From a virus: a stretch of DNA of 45,749 nucleotides. The notes beneath the pieces were generated by a model. The model saw only the letters and a program-made list of their open reading frames with translations, was not told the origin of the DNA and ran no database searches. Positions 1-6,076 of the stretch are shown one piece after another. The position numbers and the translations under genes are program-made. The first letter of the stretch is position 1; every line of letters begins with the position of its first letter. Where the stretch lies: the IMG/VR virus record IMGVR_UViG_3300011252_000669, positions 1 through 45,749 of that record; one strand, given 5' to 3'.

Positions 1-45
1 TTTGCAATCTCATGATTAATGGACTTTTTCTTTACCATGCAGTAT

Positions 46-255
46 TTATCTCGCTCTAGACCATTCCCTGCTCAACCGACGAACGTTTTCTCTACCTTCG
101 GCGATGAACAACTCGGAATCGCACTTATGACTGTAAATGACTCTAGCAACAATGGGGGAGGAATGCTTGTCGGTGCAGTTGACACAATACTGGGCGTCTG
201 GTACTGCTTCAAGACGAGCAACGGGGATTTGAATTCCACAAGATTCGCAAATCAT
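46..255 (-). CDS. TraR/DksA-type C4 zinc-finger protein
   Basis: A 69-residue protein. The first half has the C4 zinc-finger pattern of the TraR/DksA family: CESCG near the N-terminus, then IPVARLEAVPDA, then YCVNC. Family members act on RNA polymerase through the secondary channel, but the long coiled coil of full DksA is missing, so only the zinc-finger module is supported. The basic C-terminal half (RRLSREWSRAR) is not recognised. The ATG at 255 begins just before the first Cys pair, and no clear Shine-Dalgarno is visible. It is the last complete gene of the leftmost minus-strand series. Confidence 0.75.
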   Translation of the reverse strand: MICESCGIQIPVARLEAVPDAQYCVNCTDKHSSPIVARVIYSHKCDSELFIAEGRENVRRLSREWSRAR

Positions 256-264
256 TGGTTTTCG

Positions 265-393
265 CTAGGGCAGGGGTCGAGGTCGACCCCAATCCTGATA
301 CCTTCCTGATAAATTGACTAAGTAACTCGGGTCACGTTTCAAACGTTTTATGTACAACCTGCGTCTTTTCGAAAGCAGGAATCTTTTCAACAT
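265..393 (-). CDS. Possible small basic protein (42 aa)
   Basis: A 42-codon ATG reading frame fills most of the gap between the zinc-finger gene and the membrane-protein gene. The peptide is strongly basic (MLKRFLLSKRRRLYIKRLKR at the N-terminus) and ends 9 nt before the next ATG, as expected in this compact operon. No family is recognised and the ribosome-binding site is weak, so it could be chance. A TTGACA hexamer about 30 nt upstream lacks a convincing -10. Confidence 0.35.
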   Translation of the reverse strand: MLKRFLLSKRRRLYIKRLKRDPSYLVNLSGRYQDWGRPRPLP

Positions 394-438
394 CTTCGGT
401 ATCTCTTCTTTGTCAAGGGGGAAATACCATATGTATTT

Positions 439-660
439 TTACTTCTTCATTCGAGACTGGTAATCTTTCGGACTTTCCCACATCCGAACATTACCCATCA
501 AATCCCTCTTACACTTCCAGACCAGACCACACATTGCGAAGGAAGAGAGTGACATCCCATATCCAACTGGAATAATTTCCGATACCATCAACACCCCAAG
601 AAAAATATTCGTGATGGTCATGATCAAGAGCATCGTCATGGCATACTGCTGCTCAAACAT
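439..660 (-). CDS. Small two-helix membrane protein
   Basis: A 73-residue protein starting at the ATG at 660 (MFEQQYAMTMLLIMTITNIF). A longer frame begins with TTG at 678 but would overlap the upstream gene further. Two hydrophobic segments (about residues 8-28 and 33-52) are followed by a charged tail ending SRMKK. The start overlaps the preceding stop by 8 nt, which suggests coupled translation. Function unknown; small inner-membrane peptides are common in early phage regions. Confidence 0.55.
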   Translation of the reverse strand: MFEQQYAMTMLLIMTITNIFLGVLMVSEIIPVGYGMSLSSFAMCGLVWKCKRDLMGNVRMWESPKDYQSRMKK

Positions 661-826
661 TGTGCTTTTCGCCTCCAAGACTGGAGTCTCGATGCATCTC
701 TGAGATCGCCATCCTGTGTACCTCTTTTTGAATCATCAGTTCAACAGACGTGCCCTGTCTAATTGCCCTCTCCTGAAGGGCGAGAAACTGCTTGTCACTG
801 AGATTAATATTCGGATTCAAATGCAT
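653..826 (-). CDS. Hypothetical protein, possibly helical DNA-binding
   Basis: A 57-residue protein with its likely start at the ATG at 826. The central stretch NINLSDKQFLALQERAIRQG followed by SVELMIQKEVHRM is predicted helical. It loosely recalls the beta-strand plus two helices of ribbon-helix-helix proteins, but no diagnostic motif is present. It sits between the Cys-rich 103-residue gene and the membrane gene with a few nt of overlap or gap. Function unknown. Confidence 0.5.
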   Translation of the reverse strand: MHLNPNINLSDKQFLALQERAIRQGTSVELMIQKEVHRMAISEMHRDSSLGGEKHNV

Positions 827-831
827 TCTTA

Positions 832-1143
832 TCAATTTTCCTTCTTAATGAAATCGGGACCCCACAGGTATTCAGTCATGACTGGGTGACCAAATGTCCA
901 TGGAGTAGAAACCTTACCTTCTTTCCCACAGATGCCGCATTTACCATGAGAGTGATGAGACTCAACTGCTGCTTCAAATCTCGGACCCTTTGGTCTGTCC
1001 TTATGGGAGGCCCATTCAGTACCAGTGAAACGAGCACCGAACCAACCACAATCCATGCACAGTTCCTCTACTGGGTATCCTGCCCCATAATCTTTAGCCT
1101 CTGCCAGAATGACACGTTGACCGTTGGGAAGATACCTGCTCAT
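832..1143 (-). CDS. Hypothetical Cys/His-rich putative zinc-binding protein
   Basis: A 103-residue protein. The ATG at 1143 overlaps the stop of the prepilin-like gene as ATGA, so this start is preferred over the longer frame from 1218. It contains CMDCGWFG, then an H-rich segment (ESHHSHGKCGICGKEG). Two CxxC pairs plus histidines suggest one structural zinc site. No family recognised. Confidence 0.6.
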   Translation of the reverse strand: MSRYLPNGQRVILAEAKDYGAGYPVEELCMDCGWFGARFTGTEWASHKDRPKGPRFEAAVESHHSHGKCGICGKEGKVSTPWTFGHPVMTEYLWGPDFIKKEN

Positions 1144-1400
1144 GGACCCACCTTCCTCACAGTATTGTCTCCACGAGAAAGCATCCACATAACGCCTTCT
1201 CCGTCCTCCCAGACCCAAAACACTGGTTGGGTCGGATCTTCAATGCGGACCAACCACAGTTCACTGGTGGCCTGCTGGATCTGCCTGCTATCTTCCAGTT
1301 CCTTCTTGGTGTCATCCCATCGGAAGAAAAAAGTCATCGAAATCAAAAGGAAAATCAAAGACACCACCACCAAAAGCTCTACCATACTGAATGCTCTCAT
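1140..1400 (-). CDS. Prepilin/pseudopilin-like protein with class III signal
   Basis: An 86-residue protein whose N-terminus reads MRAFSMVELLVVVSLIFLLI, the pattern of type IV prepilins and type II secretion pseudopilins. It has a short basic leader, a Phe that would be residue +1, Glu at +5, then about 18 hydrophobic residues. The residue before the cleavage point is Ala rather than the usual Gly. The soluble part is short (RWDDTKKELEDSRQIQQ then a Trp-rich tail). ATGA overlaps tie it to both neighbours, so it is part of the operon. A prepilin in a phage is unusual; a plain single-pass membrane protein is the alternative. Confidence 0.6.
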   Translation of the reverse strand: MRAFSMVELLVVVSLIFLLISMTFFFRWDDTKKELEDSRQIQQATSELWLVRIEDPTQPVFWVWEDGEGVMWMLSRGDNTVRKVGP

Positions 1401-1651
1401 TTGTGCCAGATCCTGTATTCTTCGTTTGCCGAGTTCGCTTCATCCTTGGCATACCATTCGCCGTAAATGATTAATGCTTCGCTGCTGTGGGGGTAATCGG
1501 TAGTCGCTTCTCTTTCGACGATTGCTTGACCACTTTCGGAGATCCAAGCATCAAATTCGTCGGTCCACCTTGCTCGGTCTCCGTTTTCGATCATATGACC
1601 AGTGACAAAGCAAACATCAGTCTCATCCAGGATTCGATCTTCTTCATTCAT
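1397..1651 (-). CDS. Hypothetical acidic protein
   Basis: An 84-residue acidic protein (MNEEDRILDETDVCFVTGHM at the start). It contains ARWTDEFDAWISESGQAIV and a C-terminal YAKDEANSANEEYRIWHK. The start overlaps the stop of the metalloprotease-like gene by 8 nt and its stop overlaps the prepilin-like start as ATGA. No family is recognised. Confidence 0.55.
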   Translation of the reverse strand: MNEEDRILDETDVCFVTGHMIENGDRARWTDEFDAWISESGQAIVEREATTDYPHSSEALIIYGEWYAKDEANSANEEYRIWHK

Positions 1652-2036
1652 GAGTGTTGTCCTTCAGGTACTTTTTGGTCCACTTGTACTGCTTTCTTTC
1701 CGCCTCATCTTCGCCATCACCGTCCCACTCTCCAGTTACCCACTGGTTCATGTGGACGAGTTCATGCATCAAGGTCGCCATGAAATCTTTATGGGATTGG
1801 TCTCGGGCAATAGCGATATGATATGTATCGGGGTCGTCGCCTTCTTCACAAGATCCGCAACATCCGAGATTCTCGAGCGTACCGACAGTCAGTACGATCG
1901 TCTTGACCTTCTGATCGATGTCGATTCTCTGGGTGGTGTAACACCAACGTACGATATCCGCCGCCAGATAGCGATGGAGCGGGCTATAGAGTAAACTAAA
2001 TACGATTGTGGGGATGTTCTCGATCACGATGTCCAT
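1644..2036 (-). CDS. Putative zinc metallopeptidase (HELVH)
   Basis: A 130-residue protein from the ATG at 2036. The upstream in-frame extension to 2306 is low-complexity shadow of the neighbouring gene. The key motif is LMHELVHMNQW, an HExxH zincin signature, followed about 15 residues later by DEAERK, which could supply the third zinc ligand. A CCGSCEEGDD cluster lies upstream. Layout (helix with HExxH near the C-terminus, small size) resembles SprT-like or other minimal zincins, but this is not certain. Substrate unknown. Confidence 0.55.
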   Translation of the reverse strand: MDIVIENIPTIVFSLLYSPLHRYLAADIVRWCYTTQRIDIDQKVKTIVLTVGTLENLGCCGSCEEGDDPDTYHIAIARDQSHKDFMATLMHELVHMNQWVTGEWDGDGEDEAERKQYKWTKKYLKDNTHE

Positions 2037-2052
2037 TGTATCAGAGCGGCTC

Positions 2053-2241
2053 TCAGGAGTCAAACCACTTACCTCGTTTGATGCATCGGGTGCACTGGAT
2101 GGTCTCGCCTCGCTTGTGCATCTTTCGTTGCTTGGTGATGCCCTTGCCATAGGCCGTCTCAGGAATCCCTCGGTGGGATCGGATCGCCGAACCTTCTCGC
2201 TCGGCCTCGAGATCAAATTGATCAATAACTCGCTTCGCCAC
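2053..2241 (-). CDS. Hypothetical protein with C-terminal CxxC
   Basis: Open frame from 2271 (TTG). The GTG at 2241, preceded by AAAGGA, is the better start and gives 62 residues (VAKRVIDQFDLEAE...). The C-terminus holds TIQCTRCIKRGKWFDS, a single CxxC pair in a basic context. It overlaps the end of the upstream membrane gene by about 20 nt. No family recognised; start uncertain. Confidence 0.4.
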   Translation of the reverse strand: MAKRVIDQFDLEAEREGSAIRSHRGIPETAYGKGITKQRKMHKRGETIQCTRCIKRGKWFDS

Positions 2242-2431
2242 GGTATCCTTTCTTGTGCTTGCTTGATCCAAGCAAGGTGACTACCAGGAATTGGAATCCC
2301 GACCAACCGCCGATAACCATCGCGAAGGCCCCGTTACCCATCCAGGAGGCCAGGCTCAGTGCACCAATGGTCAACCAGTATGAGGCAACAGTGACAAGGA
2401 AAGTCAGAACAATAATGAGCAGTGGTTTCAT
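2222..2431 (-). CDS. Small two-helix membrane protein
   Basis: A 69-residue protein from the ATG at 2431 (MKPLLIIVLTFLVTVASYWL). An ATG three codons earlier is possible. Hydrophobic segments cover about residues 3-25 and 33-52, followed by a basic tail (SSKHKKGYRGEASY). GAAGGA lies about 8 nt upstream. It could be exported or an integral membrane protein; function unknown. Confidence 0.55.
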   Translation of the reverse strand: MKPLLIIVLTFLVTVASYWLTIGALSLASWMGNGAFAMVIGGWSGFQFLVVTLLGSSKHKKGYRGEASY

Positions 2432-2433
2432 AT

Positions 2434-2709
2434 TCACCATCCTTCGTTGGAGTCGTGGCGGGACACTGCGTCCCATGTGGGTTCGGGCGGATCGTAGATG
2501 TAATCATCATCGTTGGAGTCGCACGAATTGTACGGCTTCGTCATCACCACACAATCGTCGAGATAATCGCCGAGTTCGTCCTTCGTGGTGATTCCATACT
2601 CTGCCCAGTGGGCGAGATCGCTGGTGAGCGTGAACCCGCCCTTCGCCTTCTCGTTGAGAAAAGCGATGTAGTCGATCAGTTCGCGTGCTTCTTTGGTGAA
2701 AAATGCCAT
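2434..2709 (-). CDS. Hypothetical acidic protein
   Basis: A 91-residue protein (MAFFTKEARELIDYIAFLNE...) with an acidic, Asp-rich C-terminal half containing NDDDYIYDPPEPTWDAV. Predominantly helical N-terminus. Its leader contains the CAACTGA-(C/T)-CATG sequence that also precedes the genes at 2951 and 3631. No family recognised. Confidence 0.55.
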   Translation of the reverse strand: MAFFTKEARELIDYIAFLNEKAKGGFTLTSDLAHWAEYGITTKDELGDYLDDCVVMTKPYNSCDSNDDDYIYDPPEPTWDAVSRHDSNEGW

Positions 2710-2723
2710 GTCAGTTGTCCGTT

Positions 2724-2951
2724 TCAGGTAGTGAAGTTATCGACGACACGCGGCGCATCGTAGAGGGTAGTGGTACCGATCGTCCAGATCTGATCGATCG
2801 TGACTCCACAATCGGAGTCGCCACGCTGGAGACTGTCCCGCACCAGTTCAGTGGCAGTGAAAGCACCATCAGCGGCGACGATGAAGAGGGATCCGTATTC
2901 GCAACCATGATAGTCGGCACGGATCGAGAAGAGGGTAAGCGTATCGTTCAT
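2724..2951 (-). CDS. Hypothetical protein
   Basis: A 75-residue protein (MNDTLTLFSIRADYHGCEYG...) with alternating hydrophobic residues suggesting a small beta/alpha fold. A strong ribosome-binding site (GGAGGA, 9 nt before the ATG at 2951) supports the start. It lies 2 nt after the previous stop. Function not recognised. Confidence 0.6.
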   Translation of the reverse strand: MNDTLTLFSIRADYHGCEYGSLFIVAADGAFTATELVRDSLQRGDSDCGVTIDQIWTIGTTTLYDAPRVVDNFTT

Positions 2952-2953
2952 GA

Positions 2954-3190
2954 TCAGTTGTCCTCCGTGAAGATACCGCGAGCGGTGCAGAAATCTTCCC
3001 AGTTATCTGGGGTGATCGTGGACTCGTCGATGGTGCAGATCGCACAAGCACTGTGCTCGGAGATCTCCTCTCGGTCGCCCGTATGGGTGTTGATGATGAA
3101 GAACACTCGACGACCATCCTCGTCTTCATAGACGCAGATTTCGAGGTTGTTGTTGATGCAGTATGTATTGTTGATGTTGTGCATGATCAT
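2954..3190 (-). CDS. Hypothetical protein
   Basis: A 78-residue protein beginning MIMHNINNTYCINNNLEICV, then DEDGRRVFFIINTHTGDREE, then a Cys-containing stretch (HSACAICTIDES). The start at 3190 overlaps the upstream stop as ATGA. No family assignment. The NW-x-DFCTARGIF tail may be a small helical module. Confidence 0.55.
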   Translation of the reverse strand: MIMHNINNTYCINNNLEICVYEDEDGRRVFFIINTHTGDREEISEHSACAICTIDESTITPDNWEDFCTARGIFTEDN

Positions 3191-3489
3191 CGCCCCACAG
3201 TAGCGTAGGGATCATCGGATTCGGACATCCGATCTTGGATTCCCTTGGCAGCGGAGTGGATATCCTTACCGATGCCAGCCATGGTGTTGCACCCACCCAT
3301 GGAGGTGACGAAAAGGACGAAAATGAAAATGAAGAGGTAAAAGAAAAGTCGGTTCATCTGCTTGTCGTCGGACATGGTGTTTTCTCTTTTCGAGGAGGAG
3401 GAGAGAGGTGATTCTTTTTCGTAGCAATCCCAACACTTGGGATCAACTCCACAGTAACGGTTACCGCATTCTGGACACTTATCGCTCAT
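3187..3489 (-). CDS. Zinc-ribbon plus entericidin-like lipoprotein frame
   Basis: A continuous 100-codon frame from the ATG at 3489, preceded by AGGA at 6 nt. The first 25 residues form a zinc-ribbon-like unit (CPECGNRYCG...CWDC). After a Ser-rich linker comes MSDDKQMNRLFFYLFIFIF, a hydrophobic segment, a lipobox-like TSMGGC and NTMAGIGKDIHSA. The last part closely resembles bacterial entericidin-type lipoproteins (CNTxxGxGKD). A lipoprotein needs its signal at the N-terminus, so a second start at the ATG at 3375 is likely. The gene may make a long and a short product, or the zinc-ribbon part may be an N-terminal fusion. Confidence 0.55.
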   Translation of the reverse strand: MSDKCPECGNRYCGVDPKCWDCYEKESPLSSSSKRENTMSDDKQMNRLFFYLFIFIFVLFVTSMGGCNTMAGIGKDIHSAAKGIQDRMSESDDPYATVGR

Positions 3490-3631
3490 TTTTGATCCTG
3501 GTGCTCCTGATGTATGCATCGGTGTGATCATCCATCAAGGCGTTGAGCTGGTTGGTGTTGAGGTTCTCAAAGGCCCATTCGGTGGACTGGATGATACCTT
3601 CTTCTTCAAGAAAAATCATGAAATCGCTCAT
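3479..3631 (-). CDS. Small hypothetical protein (50 aa)
   Basis: A 50-codon frame (MSDFMIFLEEEGIIQSTEWA...) that exactly fills the space between two other operon genes. It starts 2 nt after the upstream stop and ends 11 nt inside the next gene. It has a strong GGAGGT site 9 nt before the ATG. The protein is acidic and helical. Spacing and the ribosome-binding site make it convincing despite its size. Confidence 0.6.
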   Translation of the reverse strand: MSDFMIFLEEEGIIQSTEWAFENLNTNQLNALMDDHTDAYIRSTRIKNER

Positions 3632-3633
3632 GG

Positions 3634-3987
3634 TCAGTTGACCTCCTTGAGAGCAACGAGGTCCATCCGAAAGTCGGTCCGACCTGCAAGCAGCCTGCCA
3701 GTCGTTCCACAGACCAAATTCCTCTCGTACTTGATGAGATTGGAGTACGTCTTGTACACAATGTTCATGATGGAGTCCCAGTATCCTTCTCCAAACGCAT
3801 CGTCGCTCAGCTCCTTGGCAGTGCCAATCTCGATGAGGTCTCCGTCGATCGAGATATCAAGAGAGATCTTGCCGTTATCCATTTCAAGGAATCCGATCGA
3901 GATGGTCTCGGTCTGGGTGTTGTCTCCGAAAGGGATTTCGAGGATGGTGAGATCGATGGGGTCATTTTGATGCATGTTGGTTTCCAT
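3634..3987 (-). CDS. Hypothetical protein at head of early operon
   Basis: A 117-residue protein (METNMHQNDPIDLTILEIPF...) with several beta-strand-like stretches (TISIGFLEM, KISLDISIDGDLIEIGTA) and a basic C-terminal part. No family recognised. It is the first gene of the minus-strand operon that runs to the left edge. Its ATG lies at the predicted +1 of the promoter at 3994-4022, so the mRNA is probably leaderless. Confidence 0.6.
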   Translation of the reverse strand: METNMHQNDPIDLTILEIPFGDNTQTETISIGFLEMDNGKISLDISIDGDLIEIGTAKELSDDAFGEGYWDSIMNIVYKTYSNLIKYERNLVCGTTGRLLAGRTDFRMDLVALKEVN

Positions 3988-3993
3988 ACACCC

Positions 3994-4022
3994 ATTGTAC
4001 CAGAACGAGACCTCCGTGTCAA
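3994..4022 (-). promoter_or_regulatory. Sigma70-type promoter, leaderless start
   Basis: TTGACA (4017-4022), a 17-nt spacer ending in TGG, then TACAAT (3994-3999). Counting the last T of the -10 as -7 puts +1 on the A of the ATG at 3987. Nearly the same 40-nt arrangement precedes 10211, 34084 and 44547. Confidence 0.8.
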
Positions 4023-4047
4023 GTATATGTGCTTATGTTTGGTGATA

Positions 4048-4202
4048 CCCTCTTCCTGATATCAGGAATACCCCCCTCTCAATATCAGGAAGAGGGGTCT
4101 GTGGATGAGTTGTGGATGAAGAAAGCCTTAACAAAACCTTAACATGGCGTTAGGGGTCCGTTAGGGTCCGAGAACCCCATTGCGATTGAGTCTCAGTCTC
4201 AA
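4048..4202. repeat. Composite intergenic module, copy A
   Basis: Contains a 14-bp perfect inverted repeat (4048-4061 with 4083-4096). It has two TGTGGATGA 9-mers 11 nt apart (4100-4108, 4111-4119), similar to the DnaA box complement. It has two GTTAGGG(G)TCC units around 4149-4170, and a partly symmetric GATTGAGTCTCAGTCTCAA tract to about 4202. The same parts in the same order recur at 10268-10381 and, less strictly, at 34139-34251. Here it separates a minus-strand early promoter from the plus-strand HNH gene. Confidence 0.75.
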
Positions 4203-4259
4203 CAATAGCTCTTGAATAAATAAAGCAACTGATAAAAAACCCTGGTCGGAAAGGGATTT

Positions 4260-4784
4260 ATGAGAGAACGACAAGTACTCGTCCTTAACTCATCCGAGGA
4301 AGTATTGCGGATAGTGGACTGGCGGGACGCAGTGCGTCTGCTAGTCACGGGGAAGGCGTTCTCTCCGTTCGTAAAAACTGAAGAATACAGCATCACCAGC
4401 ACCCGAGGCGAATTCAAATTGCCAAAGGTGCTGGTGCTTTTCAAGTACGTGCATACTCCATACAAAGAGAGTACACCCACCAAGAGGAATGTCATGACAA
4501 GAGACAGGTGGACCTGCCAGTATTGTGGTAAATCCACCAAGGACAAAACCAAGTTGACTATTGACCACGTTGTCCCAAGGTCCAGAGGTGGCGATTCCAC
4601 GTGGACCAATCTTGTTGCCGCTTGCGAAAGGTGCAATGGGGTCAAAAGCAACAAGACTCCGAAAGAGGCGAAAATGCCTCTTAAAAATAAACCACGTAAG
4701 CCCACCATGCTTGAGATGCACATCGGGAGAGCGGGAACTCAGATCCTCGATGCATGGGATTCGTGGTTAAATATCGAAAAATGA
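4260..4784 (+). CDS. HNH endonuclease
   Basis: A 174-residue plus-strand protein. The N-terminal half (RQVLVLNSSEEVLRIVDWRDAVRLL) is the cap typical of the common bacterial and phage HNH family. The catalytic module follows: WTCQYCG, then LTIDHVVPRSRGG, then LVAACERCNGVK, giving the Cys4 zinc site and the H of the beta-beta-alpha metal fold. AAGGG lies about 5 nt before the ATG. It sits alone on the plus strand beside intergenic module A, so it could be a free-standing homing-type nuclease or a genuine phage enzyme. Confidence 0.9.
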   Translation: MRERQVLVLNSSEEVLRIVDWRDAVRLLVTGKAFSPFVKTEEYSITSTRGEFKLPKVLVLFKYVHTPYKESTPTKRNVMTRDRWTCQYCGKSTKDKTKLTIDHVVPRSRGGDSTWTNLVAACERCNGVKSNKTPKEAKMPLKNKPRKPTMLEMHIGRAGTQILDAWDSWLNIEK

Positions 4785-4915
4785 GGGTTTTATTAAAGGA
4801 CAAGAGGAGAACACCCACAAACTATCTCCGTCCTACCGACTGTTTAACGTCTGTCGGGAGACACATAATAAAGCTCACACGTTCAATGCTCACATAACAC
4901 TGCCCTCCGAAGGAA

Positions 4916-4988
4916 AGCGGGTGATCGGGGTCGAACCGACAACATTCAGCTTGGAAGGCTAACGCTCTGCCAATTGAGCTACACCCGC
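4916..4988 (-). tRNA. tRNA-Gly (UCC)
   Basis: A complete cloverleaf on the minus strand: acceptor GCGGGTG/CACCCGC, D-loop TAGCTCAATTGGCAGAGC, anticodon stem-loop with TCC, T-arm GGTTCGA. The discriminator base is U, usual for tRNA-Gly, and CCA is not encoded. It would read GGA codons. Confidence 0.93.
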
Positions 4989-5017
4989 TTGATAAAGAAA
5001 TCTGGACTCAGGTGGGG

Positions 5018-5037
5018 GCGAGAATCTCTCGCTTTTT
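5018..5037 (+). terminator. Rho-independent terminator (plus strand)
   Basis: A perfect 6-bp stem GCGAGA/TCTCGC with a 3-nt loop followed by five T residues on the plus strand. It is the first such structure downstream of the plus-strand HNH gene, so it probably ends that transcript, which would run antisense across tRNA-Gly. Confidence 0.6.
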
Positions 5038-5038
5038 A

Positions 5039-5290
5039 AAGGTATTTTCCTCCCACCGTCGTCCAGACGATAAATCTTGCTCCGAGGGGATTTGCTGATT
5101 ACCCCTAACGTTCGTCGCTACAATCAGGCGAGTGACTACTTGTACCGTCTCACCCTATCTCAGTCACTTGACCGTTGACGCGGGTGACCACGTGCTTTAT
5201 TTCCCATAGCTAAAAATTATTCTGCCACGGAGCTGACGGCAGCGGATCAGGCCGCCATCATTGTTTTCTATTCACTTGTCAAAGAACCAA
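5039..5290. other. Gene-free stretch with potential RNA structure
   Basis: Between tRNA-Gly and the gene ending at 5348 there are about 360 nt without a credible reading frame. Apart from the terminators listed separately, it contains a possible H-type pseudoknot: 5085-5089 pairs with 5102-5106 while 5095-5100 pairs with 5122-5127. It also has a 7-bp stem between 5131-5137 and 5162-5168. A GC-rich pair of short hairpins lies around 5222-5256. It does not match tmRNA, RNase P or a group I intron by eye. It may be a noncoding RNA or an untranslated leader of tRNA-Gly. Confidence 0.4.
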
Positions 5291-5331
5291 AAGGATTGGA
5301 GGGCTTTCGCCCTCCTCACCCGAAAGGGGGG
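5290..5331 (-). terminator. Tandem hairpin terminator
   Basis: On the minus strand, after the gene ending at 5348, a CCC/GGG hairpin is followed by a 7-bp GGAGGGC-GAAA-GCCCTCC hairpin with a GNRA-type loop (5298-5315) and then CCTTTT. The T-run is short, so termination may be partial, allowing read-through to tRNA-Gly. Confidence 0.5.
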
Positions 5332-5347
5332 TTGTCACCTGATTAAA

Positions 5348-5656
5348 TCAGGCAGTGGTGGTCGGATCGTTCGGACCGCCGATGGTGTATCGGTTGCCTT
5401 CACGATCGTACCCGAAGGTGCGACTGCCAGGGTGGGTATCCCGCATGAAGTAGCGGACCTTACCACGTGGGGTTCGCATGCGATCGACCTTCCAATTTCC
5501 GAAGGCCTCCACCTGAGGTGCGATGTCGCGAATGGTGTTCGCGAGGTTCGCGATCCCGAAACGACTCTTTGCCTCAGCAATGGTCAGACCCTTGTCGGGG
5601 TAGCTGGTGAGGAAGTTCATGACCTGACGACGCTTAGAAACGGGGCTCAGTGGCAT
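5348..5656 (-). CDS. Hypothetical winged-helix-like phage protein
   Basis: A 102-residue protein. The ATG at 5656 has AGGAG 6 nt upstream and is preferred over the frame start at 5725. It includes KRRQVMNFLTSYPDKGLTIA, then EAKSRFGIANLANTIRDI, which reads like a helix-turn-helix. A C-terminal segment (RYFMRDTHPGSRTFGYDREG) follows, seen in small phage proteins of similar layout. A DNA-binding or regulatory role is plausible but not shown. The stop lies in a 15-nt palindrome and is followed by hairpins. Confidence 0.6.
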   Translation of the reverse strand: MPLSPVSKRRQVMNFLTSYPDKGLTIAEAKSRFGIANLANTIRDIAPQVEAFGNWKVDRMRTPRGKVRYFMRDTHPGSRTFGYDREGNRYTIGGPNDPTTTA

Positions 5657-5737
5657 TCCGTTCTCCTGTACTCCGATGTTCACTAAATTCTGCTTGCGGG
5701 ACCCATCGGAAGATCTCACTTGCACTGTTGAAACTAC

Positions 5738-5766
5738 ATTATATCAGAGAGGCTTGTTGCAGTCAA
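5738..5766 (-). promoter_or_regulatory. Sigma70-type promoter
   Basis: TTGACT (5761-5766), 17 nt, TATAAT (5738-5743), with predicted +1 near 5731. The -35 lies in the 3' end of the 61-residue membrane gene. It gives a leader of about 75 nt for the gene starting at 5656. Confidence 0.75.
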
Positions 5767-5929
5767 CCCTGTTGCATCCTGCCCATGGGCAAGGACGGTT
5801 GCTCAAGAGGAGCAGGGTAGGAACCCACAGGCCGATGAACGTGCCTAGAGTCACTGAGTGCAAGTTGTAGACAATGATACTACCGATGATGCTCATGAGA
5901 GCAGCACAATAAAGAATCTTCTGGACCAT
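5744..5929 (-). CDS. Small two-helix membrane protein
   Basis: A 61-residue protein from the ATG at 5929 (AAGGAG 9 nt upstream). Two hydrophobic helices (MVQKILYCAALMSIIGSIIV and TLGTFIGLWVPTLLLL) are followed by a Cys-rich C-terminus (CPWAGCNRVDC). Function unknown. Confidence 0.6.
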   Translation of the reverse strand: MVQKILYCAALMSIIGSIIVYNLHSVTLGTFIGLWVPTLLLLSNRPCPWAGCNRVDCNKPL

Positions 5930-5964
5930 TTTGGTTATCTCCTTATCAATCATTACGAAACACT

Positions 5965-5993
5965 ATTTTATACGGGAGGCTTTCCCGTGTCAA
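5965..5993 (-). promoter_or_regulatory. Sigma70-type promoter
   Basis: TTGACA (5988-5993), 17-nt spacer, TAAAAT (5965-5970). It sits between tRNA-Lys and the membrane gene starting at 5929. The spacer contains a GGGAAAGCCTCCC inverted repeat that could be an operator. Confidence 0.75.
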
Positions 5994-6004
5994 CCATTAC
6001 AAAA

Positions 6005-6076
6005 TGAGGGCGGCTGGGATCGAACCAGCGACCAGCGGATTAAAAGTCCGATGCTCTACCTCTGAGCTACGCCCCC
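6005..6076 (-). tRNA. tRNA-Lys (UUU)
   Basis: Cloverleaf on the minus strand: acceptor GGGGGCG/CGCCCTC (one G-U pair), D-arm TAGCTCAGAGGTAGAGC, anticodon loop CTTTTAA with TTT, T-arm GGTTCGATC. One mismatch at the base of the anticodon stem. No encoded CCA. Its 5' end overlaps the stop of the 66-residue gene by 10 nt. Confidence 0.92.

Noticed and set aside
4100-4119. Replication origin based on DnaA-box-like 9-mers
   Set aside because: Only two imperfect boxes per module, with no AT-rich unwinding region; reported as a repeated element without origin function.
5039-5290. tmRNA, RNase P RNA or group I intron
   Set aside because: No tRNA-like domain with a tag frame, no conserved P RNA core motifs, and no group I core were visible; the neighbouring tRNA-Gly is complete.
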